Assembly (NCBI GenBank): GCA_029582155.1
Contig: CM055907.1
Location: forward strand, 36,219,492 to 36,283,491
Origin: Panopea generosa
Lineage: Eukaryota > Mollusca > Bivalvia > Adapedonta > Hiatellidae
DNA: 64,000 bases
Direction: 5' to 3'
Below, one piece after another: positions 14,337-60,626 of this stretch (position 1 is the first letter of the stretch; each line of letters begins with the position of its first letter). The translations under genes were made by a program, and so were the position numbers. The notes under the pieces are model-generated. The model ran no database searches. It was given only the letters and a program-made list of their open reading frames with translations, and was not told where the DNA came from.

Positions 14337-15179
14337 GCTTTTCTTTTTGATATTTAAGCAATATATATTAAAATATTTTGGCATTATGGCATTACATGTA
14401 CTACAATATTTTTTCACTACAGAAACATATTCACAATAAATAAACTAAAATACAATTGCCCGTTCTGCTACAACAAAGTTTCTTCAGCCGAGCTATAAAC
14501 AACTAAAATATAAAACACAACTAAAACGACTATACATCAAATGTAAAAATGTATAACAACCAATTGCCTTGGCAAGATATCTTACATATATAAATAAAAA
14601 ACAAATTCATAAATCAATGATAAAATACATAAAAGACATACACAATGTTTGCAGAAAACTTGTCATGGAAAAAAATGATTATAAAATGAAATACAACATA
14701 CTATATACAATCGAAATAAAAGTACATATCTTACCAGGTGGTGATCATCCCTCTTAATTATGTCTCACCAATACAATCAGATGACTGTATCACCAACAAA
14801 AACCCCCCAAAAAATATAAATACTCAAGACTTAAATCTAAGGAAAGGTAAGTGATCATGGTTTTAGACTGTTTCCAGTTAAACTGCATATTGTTTAATTG
14901 ATGCTTATGATAAAATAACTATATGACTGTTTCATCAACATTTTCTATGTTTTACTTAAAGACAACTTAGTTTTGACATCTGAGGGCATCCATATTATAT
15001 GTTAAAGAGGCGATAGCGATAAAACGACGACCATCACCCAACCGGAACGCGGGTTTGGAGTTACTTCCGGTGTACAATGCCCTCCTTACATCACATGATC
15101 TTCCTTTGTCATGTGATACTATGAATGAATGACCCAGCACAACACTGATAAAAACTGCTTTATGGTCAAAATACAGTAA
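14337..15179. other. AT-rich stretch without a recognisable gene
   Basis: Nothing recognised. An ORF of about 125 codons on the minus strand (14967-15344) overlaps a repeat-like hairpin and has no family resemblance that I can name. Confidence 0.5.
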
Positions 15180-15237
15180 AACCTGTCTTAAGCAGCCAGT
15201 CAAGGGAAGGAGCAAAAGTGGCCCTTTAAGACAGGTT
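15180..15237. repeat. Hairpin-forming inverted repeat
   Basis: AACCTGTCTTAA (15180-15191) and TTAAGACAGGTT (15226-15237) form a perfect 12-bp stem with a 34-base loop. It probably belongs to a dispersed repeat (AAGCAGCCAGTCAAGGG and so on). Confidence 0.6.
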
Positions 15238-15445
15238 GTTGCTTTATTCAGGTTAATTTGCTCTAAAAGCATAGAAATGGGAAATAGCAAATGTGGCTGC
15301 TTAATAACAGTGACTTCTAACACAGGTTTGATTGTATACTGCAAGTCAAATGTTTAGTTCTGAGTATAAATGGAATATAATTCATGTAAGATAGTTTTAA
15401 CTGGTTACTTTAATATCCTTCAATCAATGTCACTTATATCATATG

Positions 15446-15650
15446 CAGTTTTTCTAGAGCCAGTCTAAAATCATGATCAGATGGATGCTTTTCTTTGATT
15501 TAAGATTTTGAGTCTCTAAGTATATATATATATAAGTCGCTGTTTTCACCAACATATTCAAGTATTTAATCAAATACTTAAAATTTTAAATCAAAGAAAA
15601 GCATCCATAGGACTGAATCGAAAAAACTGCATTTTGTTTCATTGACTATA
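15446..15650. mobile_element. Foldback / MITE-like element
   Basis: Inner arms of 29 bp with one mismatch (15481-15509 and 15580-15608, starting ATGGATGCTTTTC) flank a (TA)n-containing loop. The inverted similarity continues outward more loosely (ATGCAGTTTTT and CAGTC motifs), giving about 205 bp. No coding capacity. Confidence 0.7.
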
Positions 15651-15981
15651 ATAAAAGAACATTAAGTAAAAAATAATCTATAATTTTAAATATATGAGTC
15701 AAACTGAAGAAAATGTTGGTGAAGCAGAAGCCAGGTTGGAATCCCAGTTGAACACCATTAATAGGTGGTCACCATATAAGGCATGTATTTTTTTATAACA
15801 CAGGTCTGAGTCCCCTTCTTGGCATTATGAGATGAGAGGGTGGTTACCACATCAGACCCTCCGGATCCTCATACAAAGATCACTGCAACTTCTGCATCTC
15901 CATTATCTAGAGACTTGATAAAAAATTCAAAACTAGTATCACAATCGAAGTTTAAAACTATTTATAATGTATAAACATGCC

Positions 15982-16262
15982 AGGCCTGGTTAGCTTAGTT
16001 GGTAGCAGGTCTGACTACCAACACAGAGGTGGTGAATCATAATCCCTGCCCGGCAACAGTTTCTGTAACAACTGATATACAACATTGTGTCTCATTGTCA
16101 CCGCTGATTCAAGCGGGAAAGTTATCAATTACTTGTAGATATGAGTGGGCTGGAGTACCAAGTTCCTTTCCAGGATCCCAGAAAAGAGTGGTTAGGAAAG
16201 TGGTGATTGTTTGTTAGCGCTCAATAGCATAAAAATGACACTAAATAGTCCCACAAACAATC
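15982..16262 (+). mobile_element. SINE (family A), near full length
   Basis: A tRNA-like head (TGGTTAGCTTAGTTGGTAGC, then a degenerate B box) is followed by the family body (CCCGGCAACAGTTTCTGTAA, AAGCGGGAAAGTTATCAATT, AGGATCCCAGAAAAGAG) and the end GACACTAAATAGTC. Confidence 0.85.
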
Positions 16263-16635
16263 ATATTTTTATCCATCTTGCAGTACAAGTTACAGAAACT
16301 TGTGTAACTGTGTAAATCATAAATGGGTCAGTCATACAGCGGTCACAGTCTCAACATTCACGTGTCTGTCTCTGTATAAGATGCAAATAAAGATAACTGA
16401 TTAAAGTAAAAAAAAAAGAGACAACTAAATATAGTTCAAGGCAAATATAGATCAAGTAGATATAATAATTGCAAAGTCACCAGCAAATATAACATGTATA
16501 ATACTGCATTCTATTATTGACAGAAGGAAATTTCTGATCATAAACAGCAGCATTAGTATGTCACTTCCTGACAGGAACTTTACTTTTCTATGAGTACCAT
16601 ATTAAAAACTATTTTTATCTTTGAAGACCATTTTA

Positions 16636-17429
16636 AACAAGAGGGTCAAGATGACCCTATATCACTCACCTGACTGACCTTGAGTCACCCAACATAAGTA
16701 GATTATATAATACATGTACACTCAAAATTCCAAAAAAACGAGATGGGTGAGTAGTTAGAATTTTGATTTGTTTTGAAGATGTTACAGATGCAGAGAAGAG
16801 TTCAAACTTGGTACATTGAAATCAGGTCATCAGATTCTGACAAGAAAGCTTTTGAAGTTTTTACTTTAGTTGCCTATATAGTAAACTAGCACCTCACTGT
16901 GGCGGTCATGTTTTTTAACAAATCACAACGGCTTGAACAAACTTGGTAAAGGGTCACCAAGGAACATTTCTACAAAATTATTAAAAAATCGATACAGTGG
17001 TATCTGACAAGAAGATTTTTTAAGTTTTTACTATAGCTTATATAGTAAACTAACCCCATCCCCTGGCTGCCATGTTTTTGACAAAACACTACGGTTTGAA
17101 CAAACTTGAAGGTACTCCAAGGAACACTTCTGTGAAATTATTTTAAAATCGAACCAGTAGTTTCTGACAAGAAGATTTTTTAAGATTTTACTAATTAAAC
17201 TTGCCCCACCCCCTGGCGGCCATTTTTTTTTACGAATCTAGATGGCTTGACGAACTTGGTAGAGGGTGACATTAGGAACATTTCTGTGAAGTTATATCAA
17301 AATTGGCCCAGTGGTTTCAGAGGAGAAGTTGTTAGAAGCTAAAAGTTAACGAAGGACAACATACGACTGATGACAGACACCAGGTGATCACAAAAGCTCA
17401 CCTGTGAGCCTTCAGCTCAGGTGAGCTAA
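16636..17429 (+). mobile_element. Non-autonomous Helitron-like element
   Basis: It starts AACAAGAGGGTCAAGATGAC and ends in a palindromic segment (CTCACCTG...CAGGTGAG) followed by CTAA at 17426-17429. That matches the hairpin plus CTRR end of Helitrons. Inside are three diverged about 150-bp repeats (GACAAGAAGATTTTTTAAG, TTGAACAAACTTG). It has no Rep/helicase. The Helitron assignment is an inference from the 3' end only. Confidence 0.6.
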
Positions 17430-17430
17430 A

Positions 17431-19934
17431 AACATGAGGACCACAGTGACCCTATATCACTCAATTGTGATATATAAAACAATGTCAAGCTATATCCATC
17501 ACTAAAAGTTTCAAACCCTAACCTAAAACAGTCCAGTGTAATGAGAGGGTACATTCATCAACTGGTTTTGTGTTACTAAAACAATAGAAGAGATACACAA
17601 TCAGGCCTTGGTTGCTTATGCATATTTTTTAGCAAGATTGATAATTAAGGTAAGCTTGTTATTATCTCTCACTACTTACAAAAGTTATGTCAGAAACTAT
17701 TTTCTTTTTTCAGTAATGGTGACCTTGACCCCAGATGTCCATATACAATTCCAAACTTTTTCTCCATTATTAACAAAAGTTATCAGCCGAGACTACATGA
17801 AGAGACCAAGTGATTTCTAGATAGCCCCCATCCCCGCTCCACTCCCCGCCCCACACCTTATTTGGTCAGGGTGTAATAAGGCAGTTTTTGATGATTTAAG
17901 GACAATCAAGTAGACATAAATAGTTATATTAAACCTGTTATTCAAGACTTATCTAAAATTTAAAAATTTAATGATTTTTAACTATAGACAGATGATGACA
18001 AAACAATATTCCTTTGCCTTCAGCGGGGAATGAAATGTTTATTTTGTAGCTGATGTACAACAAGTAGTATTCCCATTTATTATATATGTCAGACTTGTAG
18101 CCACCCGTATCTTACATTTCATCATCATTGAAAGGTGCAACATTTATAAAGATAACTTTTGGTCTACATTTGCAGGGAAGTTTACCAAAATTCAAAATAT
18201 TTACACAGCGTTATATGGGTAATGGACAGTTGCCAACATTTATCAGTCAAATATTTAACCAAATAATTATCCTTAATTTTTTAAAAGGTGCTTCAACACT
18301 ACTAATATATGACAATTTTTCATGTATACCAGACAAAGACATCCACATTGTTACTAGGGTTAGATATTTCTATCTTATTACGTGAAATATCAAAATATGA
18401 CGTAAATTATGTAATTCAACGTCTTAAAAGCAATCACGGTAAAAATTATATGGATAAATTAAATTAAAATAATAAATGAATTTGTTTGGTATGCAAGAAA
18501 CAGAATCACTCATAGCTTTTTTCTGTTTAAATAGAAAATTCTGTCACTTGGGATAACTTTTTTAGTGTAAATGAACATGAGATGACACCTCAGACAAGTT
18601 TGAGGACAATTCCTCTTAAATTTTAAATTATGGGTATTTAATTCCTTGCTACAAAGACTACTTTAAAAAAAAATATAAGGACATCATCCGATTGCTAGGC
18701 AAAATAAATCTTCGCTCTTTCATAATCAGAAATCACAATTCAGGACGCTCCTGCAATATGTTAGTTTTACCATTTTACCACAAATTAAGTAAAAAAAGGA
18801 GAGATAACTCCTGTAAAATTTGACCTATGTTTCAATTATTGAACTTAATCTGTAATTTACAATTATACAGCTACCTGCACATCAATTGTTGATTAAAAAC
18901 ATAGCTCTTTTCAGACATTACTCAGCTGGAACCAATTTGGACGGATGGATGTCCAAGCGGACGGACAGTGGTTAGGTCAAACTCAATGTCCCTACACCAT
19001 TTTTCCAATGGCTGGAGCATAAAAATATACACAATTTATAAACATTTTCCCTTATTCTATGCACTTTACATATTAATAATTGGTAAAAAATAAATTATAT
19101 ATCATCCAAATCGAAACTTATACATGTACACATCAAGTCATTCATTATCTAAAATGAAAGATACTTCAATTCTCACTTGCAAACTTTTAAATAAATGTTA
19201 TTCATAAGACACACTTATAAAAATCGTATGCAATGCTTTACTGTAGATGTAGCATCATTTAAATCAACACAACTTTTTTATAAGCAATTATTTTTTTATA
19301 TAATATGAGCATTAAAAAATATTGCTACTATATATTGGTAATACATCTGAAACTAGACTTATCACTAAAGGTGATTCATAACCCTGCAACAGCGCCTCAC
19401 AGCAATGTAAGGAACAGATTGTAGAAATGTAGAATTTACAACCTAAGCAGTATGTCATTAAGGTGCAATTTTGTGTTTCCGTTTGAAATTAAAATCAGTC
19501 ACAAATACCAATCCTATGATTTAGCCTAATTGTAAGAAAACAAGGGCAATAACTCTGCATAAAATTTAGTCAGCATCACAAAATTTGCATAATCCGCATT
19601 TACACTTGATGTTGATCATGTATCCAAAGTTTTAAGTTAATCGCTAAAAAACAGTGAAAAACTAAGTTTGCTATGTTCTCCCTCTCAAACTTTGATTGTG
19701 GAGGTATAATTAACAGCATGTTACCTTCTTTTTGCCTAACAAATAAGTTAAATAACTGCTGAAATTGCATAGCATTCACCTGCTAGGGATAAAATGTGAA
19801 AAAGAGTAATTCTTATGTAAACATTAATAGCAGTCTTCTATAATCATAGTATAATAAATGCGGGTCGTTTAGTGCTTTTATGTTTGTATGAGGTTTTGTG
19901 TCCCTTTTTTAAAACAATATTCAGTTATATAATG
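17431..19934. other. Repeat fragments and AT-rich DNA, no gene
   Basis: 17431-17880 looks like a second, decayed copy of the preceding element (ACCACAGTGACCCTATATCA). Around 18930-19030 there is another dispersed-element end (ACGGACAGTGG, then GGCTGGAGCATAAAAAT). Nothing else recognised. Confidence 0.45.
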
Positions 19935-20170
19935 ACAGTCAGCACACTTTATCGTGGTTGCCAGGATCCACTAGGCGGTTAACCAGTACTTGACACACTA
20001 TATCACTAAAGTCACAGACTACTTCCCCACACATTCAGAGATTGGAGATTTATGGCTCTAGAACAAAGTTCCTAGCCAATCATCACAGGGACTCTGCCCG
20101 TGCAGGGATTCAAACTAACAACCCCTGGAGTGACAGTAAGATGAGTTACAGATGGAGCTAGTCGGACTTG
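19935..20170 (-). mobile_element. Degenerate SINE (family A)
   Basis: Read on the minus strand it has the head-like GGGGTTGTTAGTTTGAATCC and body fragments (GGTTAACCGCCTAG, GATCCTGGCAACC). It is strongly diverged. Confidence 0.55.
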
Positions 20171-20334
20171 GCAACCTAATTCTTGAGAGACAAGCCATGA
20201 ACCATTTTTAAAGGTGTATTTTAAGCGTCAGTTGACCGAATATTATCAATTCTGGGTAGGTCAAACCATGTGACCTTTGTTGGGTGTAGAATTACATCAA
20301 TGGTGAACAATTCAAATAAAGGCTTTGTTGTTTT

Positions 20335-20615
20335 TTTTTATGATTGAATATTTAGCATCACTTTTATGCCATCAAGGGCTAACAGTAAATCAATTAACAT
20401 TACCCTTTCCTTGGATCCTAGAAGCTTAACCAGTACTCAAGCACACCCCATCTCTATATGTTACTGATAATTTCCCACTTTAATCACAGGCGAGATGAAT
20501 GCGACAATGAGAAATAACATTGTCTATAAATCACAGAAACTGCAGACATGCGGGGATTCAAACTCACAACCCCCGAATTGAGTTAGACACCCTGCTTACT
20601 AACCCTAGCCCAGCT
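20335..20615 (-). mobile_element. SINE (family A), near full length
   Basis: Minus-strand copy with head CTGGGCTAGGGTTAGTAAGC, B box GAGTTTGAATCCC, body and terminal GCTAAATATTCAATCA. Confidence 0.8.
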
Positions 20616-20984
20616 TTATGTAAAGGGCACAACACTGAACAAATGTAACATCAAAGCAGGCATAACGGTTAGGGTGCTCCGAAGTACAGCCAAACTTACA
20701 AGAACATAAGTAAAGCTCAATGTTTCAATATTATACAAACATTTTTTATTTCTCTCCTACGTGTTTAATATGAAGGCAAATACAGATTTTTTTGCTTCTA
20801 AATGATCATACCTTGATCCAGCTTGATTAAACGGTACATGTCGGTGTGTATATAAAGGACCTTGGGTGTTTATTAGATAACCTATATTTATTTATAACCT
20901 AATCTCTCAACAACCACACAACAAGTACATAGATACTTAATCAATTGTGTGTATCGACAAATTGTAAACACAAAATCTAAATTT

Positions 20985-22245
20985 AAAACTTCAAATACTG
21001 TACTGTTCAAAAGCTACAGAAAGAAATTTTAAACTTCAAGGTCTATACTGTTCAGAAGCAACAGAAAGAAATTTTGAACTTTAAGGTCTGTACCATTCAA
21101 ACGTTACAGAAATAATTTTTAAATTTCAATACAGACCGTATTGTTCAAAAGCTGCAGAAAGCATTTTTAAACTTCAAGGTCTGTACCATTGAAAAGCTAC
21201 AGAAAGCATTTTTAAACTTCAAGGTCTGTACCATTGAAAAGCTACAGAAAGCATTTTTAACTGTTAAAAAGCTACAAAAAGCATTTTTAAACTCAAGGAC
21301 TGTACTGTTAAAAAGCTACAGAAGGCATTATTTCAACCTTCAAGATATGTACCCTTCAAAAGCTAAATAAAGCATCATTAAACTTCAAGGTCTGTACTGT
21401 TTAAAAGCTACAGAAAGCATACTTTTAACTTCAAGGTCTATACCATTCAAAAACTACAGAAAGCATTATTCTAATTTTCAAGGTCTGTATCATTTAAAAG
21501 CTGCAGAAAGTATATTTTTAATTTCAAGCTCTGTAATGTTCATAAGCTACAGAAACCATTATTTTATACTTCAAGGTCTGTATTCTTCAAAAGCTACAGA
21601 AAACATTATTTTAAACTTCAAGGTCTGTCTGTACCGCTCAAAAGCTACAGGAAGCATTATTTTAAACTTCAAGGTCTGTACCCTTAAAAAGCTACAGAAA
21701 ACATTATTTTAAACTTCAAGGTCTGCACAGTTAAAAAGCTACAGAATACATTATTTTAAACTTCATGGTCTGTACAGTTCAAAAGCTACAGAAAACATTA
21801 TGTTAAACTTCAAGGTCTGTACCATTCAGAAGCTACAGAAAACATTATTTTAAACTTCAAGGTCTGTACCGTTCAAAAGCTACAGAAAATATTATTTTAA
21901 ACTTCAAGGTCTGTACCATTCAGAAGCTATAGAAAACATTATTTTAAACTTCAAGGTCTGTACCCTTAAAAAGCTACAGAAAACATTATTTTAAACTTCA
22001 AGATATGTACCATTCAGAAGCTACAGAAAACATTATTTTAAACTTCAAGGTCTGTACCGTTCAAAAGCTACAGAAAACATTATTTTAAACTTCAAGGTCT
22101 GTACCATTCAGAAGCTACAGAAAACATTATTTTAAACTTCAAGGTCTGTACGTTCAGAAGCTACAGAAAACATTATTTTAAACTTCAAGGTCTGTACCAT
22201 TCAAAAGCTACAGAAAACACTATTTTAAACTTCAAGGTCTGTACT
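20985..22245. repeat. 47-bp minisatellite, about 26 units
   Basis: The core is ACTTCAAGGTCTGTACCRTT, CAAAAGCTACAGAAAACATT, ATTTTAA. Units are diverged and length-variable at the low end (20985-21600) and nearly uniform towards 22245, where the array abuts a SINE head. Confidence 0.95.
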
Positions 22246-22440
22246 GTTCAAAAGGTCTAGTGGTAGAGTGCCTGCCTGGCATGTAGAAGCTTGGGTGTTT
22301 GATACCCAACAGCGTCGTACCAAAGGCTTGAAAAATGGTACTAGGAGCTTCCTGGCTTGGTGCTCAGCAGTTGCAGAATAGTTCTAGATATGGTTGGCCC
22401 AGTTTTAGCATGTGACTGTTGGGATATCATACCATTTGTC
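22246..22440 (+). mobile_element. tRNA-derived SINE (third family)
   Basis: It has a tRNA-like head with A box GGTCTAGTGGTAGAGTGCCT and B box GTGTTTGATACCC, then a body (GTACCAAAGGCTTGAAAAAT, GGTTGGCCCAGTTTTAGCAT, GGGATATCAT) like a SINE I recognise from bivalve sequences. Its 3' end merges into the 27-bp array. Confidence 0.75.
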
Positions 22441-24240
22441 TGACCATTTGTGATACTGTGAGTGTTATACCTGTGATACACTGAGATGACCATATATCTG
22501 TAAGACAGTGAGATGACCATATATCTGTAAGACAGTGAGATGACCATACATTTGTGATACTGTGAGTGTTATATCTGTGATAGTGAGATGACCATATATT
22601 TGTGATACTGAGAGTGTTATATCTGTGATACAGTGAGATGACCATATATCTGTAATACAGTGAGATTACCATATATTTGTGATACTGTGAGTGTTATATC
22701 TGTAAGACAGAGAAATGACCATAAATTTGTAATACTGTGAGTGTCATATCTGTGATAAAATGAGATGACCATATATTTGTGATACTGAGTGTTATATATG
22801 TGATACAGTGAGATGACCATATATCTGTGATTCAGTGAGATAACCATATATTTGTGATACTGTGATTGTTAAATCTGTGACACAGTGAGATGACCATAAA
22901 TCTGTGATACAGTGAGATGACCATATATTTGTGATACTGTGAGTGTTATATCTGTGATACAATGAGATGACCATATATTTTTGATACAGTGAGATGACCA
23001 TATATCTGTGAAACAGTGAGTGAGTGTTATATCTCTAATACTGTTAGGACCATATATCTGTGATACAGTGAGATGACCATAAATCATTGATACTGTGAGT
23101 GTTATATCTGTGATACAGTGAGATGACCATAAATCTGTGATACAGTGAGATTACCATATATTTGTGATACTGTGAGTGTTATTTCTGTGATACAATGAGA
23201 TGACCATATATTTTTGATACAGTGAGATGACCATATATCTGTGAAACAGTGAGTGAGTGTTATATCTCTAATACTGTTAGGACCATATATCTGTGATACA
23301 GTGAGATGACCATAAATCATTGATACTGTGAGTGTTATATCTGTGATACAGTGAGATTACCATATATCTGTGATATTGTGAGGACCAAATATCTGTGATA
23401 CAGTGAGATGACCATATATCTGTGATATAGTGAAATGACCATATATCTGTGATACAGTCAGATGAACATATATTTGTGATACAGTAAGTGGATGTTATGT
23501 CAGTTATACAGATGACCCTATATCTGTGATACACTGAGATGACCATATATCAGTGATACTGTGAGTGAATGGTGTATCTGTGATACAGTGAGATTACCAT
23601 ATATCTGTGATACAGTGAGTGAATGCTGTATCTGTAATACAGTGAGATTACTATAGATATGTGATACTGTGAAATGACCAAATATCTGCGACACTGTAAG
23701 TGAATCTTGTATCTGCGATACAGTGAGGACCAATATATCTATGATACAGTGAGATGACCTTATATTTGTGATACAGTTAGAGGACTTTTTTCAGTGATAC
23801 AGTGAGATGACTATAGATCTGTGATACAGTGAGATTACCATATATCAGTGATACAGTGAGATGACCTTATATTTGTGATACAGTTAGAGGACTTTTTTCA
23901 GTGATACAGTGAGATTACTATAGACCTGTGATACAGTGAGATTACCATATATCAGTGATACAGTGAGATTACTATAGATCTGTGATACAGTGAGATTACC
24001 ATATATCAGTGATACAGTGAGATGACCTTATATTTGTGATACAGTTGAGGACTTTTTTCAGTGATACTGTGAGATTATTATAGATCTGTGATACAGTGAG
24101 ATGACCTTATATTTGTGATACAGTTAGAGGATTTTTTTCAGTGCTACAGAAACCTATATCTGATACAGTAATTGGATGTTATGTCAGTTATACAGTGAAT
24201 ATCCAGTGGTGATGCTTTAGAAATTCATAACTGTGATACA
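22440..24240. repeat. 27-bp minisatellite with higher-order structure
   Basis: The main unit is TGTGATACAGTGAGATGACC plus ATATATC, with variants ending GTGAGTGTTATATC. A block of about 233 bp is duplicated (around 22870-23090 and 23100-23320), and a second pattern with TTTTTTCAGTGATAC dominates 23760-24150. Open frames on the minus strand are repeat artefacts. Confidence 0.93.
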
Positions 24241-25523
24241 ATGACATATGAATTTAACCTGTTAGAGCATACAATCAAACCGACATCTTGCATGAATAGC
24301 TATCCGCTCCACTACTGCCCAGCTCTACAGTAAGTGATATCAGAGAGGACTTAATATCTTTAACACACTGAAATGAATCTCTACATTAACTACATTAGGA
24401 GGACAACATATAATTTATGCTCATATTTATAGTCTAAGAGCTATTGTCTCTGCACAACAGGCTATGGTCATTATCGTGCCTACATTGGCATAATGTTGAA
24501 CACATAAGGTAAACACTAATAGATTGAAATTAAATTGTAATAAATCTTTAAAAAAATACATCAATTACGCTGTAACTGACGTACACAACTTTGTGTGTGG
24601 AGGAGTCACCTGTCACATGGCTGTCATGGTAGATGTGAGTAACAAACGTAACAATTACACATTTACAAAGATCATGACCAGGTACCGCCTGTCATCTTTT
24701 CTACATCAAAACATCAAAAAATGTAAATGTAGACTTTTATGAGAGAACACCTGTTGTGATTATTTAAATAATTAACAAGTGCAGTATTATAACAAACAAG
24801 ATGACACAACCCTTAATAACGAACAATAATAATAATGCAGTCTTTTTATATAACGAGAGGACACATCTGAACAAGTGTCAGTCTTCCATTAGGCCCTCAA
24901 ATATGGTATAAATGAAGTGTACATTATTACTGTACAAGTACAGTATAACTAAATAAGAATCGCTCCACTGTTTATTCTGGGCCAATCTGTCCAGTTCATG
25001 AAATAGTCTGAAATTAATAGCCTATAATAACTTGAGTAAATTTGGATAAAAACCGTCTAAGCTTTCCCATTTATTAACAAGTTTGGTCTAGATGGGAAGA
25101 GAACTTAATATACAATGTTGATTACATGGCAAAATCTGGATGGTTATATTTTGTGGTAAATATCATCCTGAGCAAGTTTGGTCACATTAAAAGTACAACA
25201 GCATCTACAAGGCAAAACTCAGCATTCTTGTTTAAAGGATTTATCAAACATTCAAGGGCCATAACTCTGTCATTTCCAATCCAAAAGAGTTTTTTCAGGA
25301 ACTCTTCAAAGGTTTTATTCTTATTAACATTCTAACCAAGTTTCATTTTGATGAGTGCTAAACAGCATTTGCAATGATTCAAGGGCAATAACTCTGTCAC
25401 TTTTGGAGGATTGGATGAAAACAGAAGGTGCTACAATATGTAAAAGAAAAGTTAATGTACATATGGTAGACACATTACCATGGCATAAACCCTTAAACAA
25501 TAAATACAATATTACTGAACAAA
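24241..25523. other. No recognisable gene; one dispersed-element fragment
   Basis: 25240-25420 has two copies of a CAAGGGCMATAACTCTGTCA motif and TTTCATTTTGATGAGTG, typical of a dispersed repeat in this window (compare 35370-35960). The rest is AT-rich. Confidence 0.45.
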
Positions 25524-26047
25524 TATGATAATAACAAACAAGTACAGTATTACTGAACAAATACAATAATAACAAACAAGTACAGTATTACTGAACAAAT
25601 ACAATAATAACAAACAAGTACAGTATTACTGAACAAATACAATAATAACAAACAAGTACAGTATTACTGAACAAATACGATAATAACAAACAAGTACAGT
25701 ATTACTGAACAAATACGATAATAACAAACAAGTACAGTATTACTGAACAAATACGATAATAACAAACAAGTACAGTATTACTGAACAAATACGATAATAA
25801 CAAACAAGTACAGTATTACTGAACAAATACGATAATAACAAACAAGTACAGTATTACTGAACAAATACGATAATAACAAACAAGTACAGTATTACTGAAC
25901 AAATACAATAATAACAAACAAGTACAGTATTACTGAACAAATACAATAATAACAAAAAAGTACAGTATTACTGAACAAATACAATAATAACAAACAAGTA
26001 CAGTATTACTGAACAAATACAATTATAACAAACAAGTACAGTATTAC
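25524..26047. repeat. 37-bp minisatellite, about 14 units
   Basis: The unit is AACAAGTACAGTATTACTGA plus ACAAATACRATAATAAC. Units are nearly identical; the R position is G in the central units and A at both ends. The low divergence suggests recent expansion. Confidence 0.97.
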
Positions 26048-26819
26048 AGTATTAAATAAATTAAAAGGTACAGTATTTATAAATAAACAAGTAAGAATTA
26101 AAGAACAAGTACAAAATTAATGGTAAAGTTTAAACACATGACAAAATTCTATCAGAAAGAAAACCAGCCCCAATCTGAAAGACCTCAAAGTAAAACTATG
26201 CCAATAATAAGATCACGTATATTTATAAACAGAAACATTGTCAAATTTCTTGTCCTTGTATTCAAATATCATTTCATAAAACATGCATCAAATTATTTCA
26301 ACTGCATTCACATACAAATTGTACATGCAATCTGCATTTTCATCTTTTTCCACAAGCACTCAGCAAATGTTTTTACCTCCCACTGTACTACTATAACATA
26401 AAAGTTCAGCAAAAAGCACATTTCACTTTTTCAACTTGCATTGAATCATGTGCAAAAAAACTCAACTTGGAACATTTTGATCAAATGCATCAACATATAC
26501 TACTTTGGACATAATATATGTAATGGCTGTACCAAAAGTAGAAACTTTTCACATTTTACAAATTCCACAAGGCCCTTTTCTTAGTAGCGCTATATTTGAA
26601 ATGTTAGGCAATAAAATTTAGCTTCCATTTTCTTTTTCCACCAAGTGTCAAGACATTTGAATTTTACAAGTATGATTTTTTGATACTGCTATTCTTTCAA
26701 CTTCCCTCTACAGATATAACTATTATCATGTGCAAAATTTTTTTTTTTTCCTTTATAAGCTCCTTTTTACAATTATCATGAACATAAAGTAACTATTAAT
26801 TTCAGCTCTACCTATTCAC
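26048..26819. other. AT-rich 3' flank of NALCN
   Basis: No exon or repeat identified. It may hold part of the NALCN 3' UTR, which is transcribed right to left. Confidence 0.4.
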
Positions 26820-27197
26820 ATGTATCATGTACACCGAACAGCTATTCTGTTAACCTCCCTCTATTCACATATATCATATTCAACCAGCAGCTGCTCTGTT
26901 AGTATACCTCTATTCACATTTATCATCTTCAACAGCTATTCTGTTAACCTCTTCTTACTCACATTTATCATGTACACCAAACAGCTATTCTGTTAACCTC
27001 TTCTTACTCACATTTATCATGTACACCAAACAGCTATTCTGTTATCCTCCCTCTATTCACACTTATCATGTATACCAAACAGCTATTCTGTTAACATCCT
27101 TCTTAGTCACATTTATCATTATCGAGAAACTGTTTTGTTAACATCTTTCTATTCACATTTATCATGACCACCAAACAGCCATTCTGTTAACCTCCCT

Positions 27198-59966
<32,769 letters not shown>

Positions 59967-60029
59967 TTACATGTATTTCTAATTTGTCTTACACCCAAAT
60001 ATCATCTTTTTAAATCATATCATCATTTA

Positions 60030-60240
60030 AGCTGAACTGTACAGCTTTAGTGGATAGAATGTTGCCCACTCATGCCAGAGGTAGGAGGTTCGACCCCCAT
60101 CTTGACTTGATGCCTCTCAAAAAACAATACTTAATACTGGATCTACCCAGGAAGCAGACTTGAGAGTGGTTCACAGAAGCTTTGGGCTGTCTTAACAATC
60201 AAGCTAAAATAAATTAGTATAAACTAAACCAAATTAAAAC
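60030..60240 (+). mobile_element. SINE related to the satellite-founder family
   Basis: Degenerate A box (TAGTGGATAGAATG), B box GAGGTTCGACCC, then CTCAAAAAACAATACTTAAT, CTACCCAGGAAGCAGACTTG, ACAATCAAGCTAAAATAAA. The tail is alignable to 12780-12992. Confidence 0.72.
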
Positions 60241-60626
60241 ATAATAAATTTAAAATTGGCAATAAAACTTCAGCAAATGTATATTTGTACATATAGTTAA
60301 ATAAAACATTACCGTGACAAAAAATGGCTGACTATTGCATTTATCACACAAAAACTTTATAATTAATGCAAAAAAAACTTGATAGTTTGATTCTGTACAT
60401 GTATTTATAAAACTTTAAAAAAATATTCAAAGATACATGTAGACAAGATACATCAACTTATGATTTGTGTTATTTGCCATATTTTTTTTTCAAATTTTGC
60501 ATTGAAATTGCATGTTTTTTATTCCATAGATTGAGCCAAAATTTTGGATGTTTAACATTTACAGTACACTGATGTCGCGATATAATGGGATCCCCTAAAG
60601 CCAAAGAGCTGGACTCTGATATAGAT

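Noticed and set aside
14967-15344. 125-codon minus-strand ORF
   Set aside because: It overlaps a hairpin-forming dispersed repeat and has no recognisable domain or splice context.
18128-18385. 85-codon plus ORF
   Set aside because: AT-rich chance ORF with no domain, no neighbouring exon and no codon pattern.
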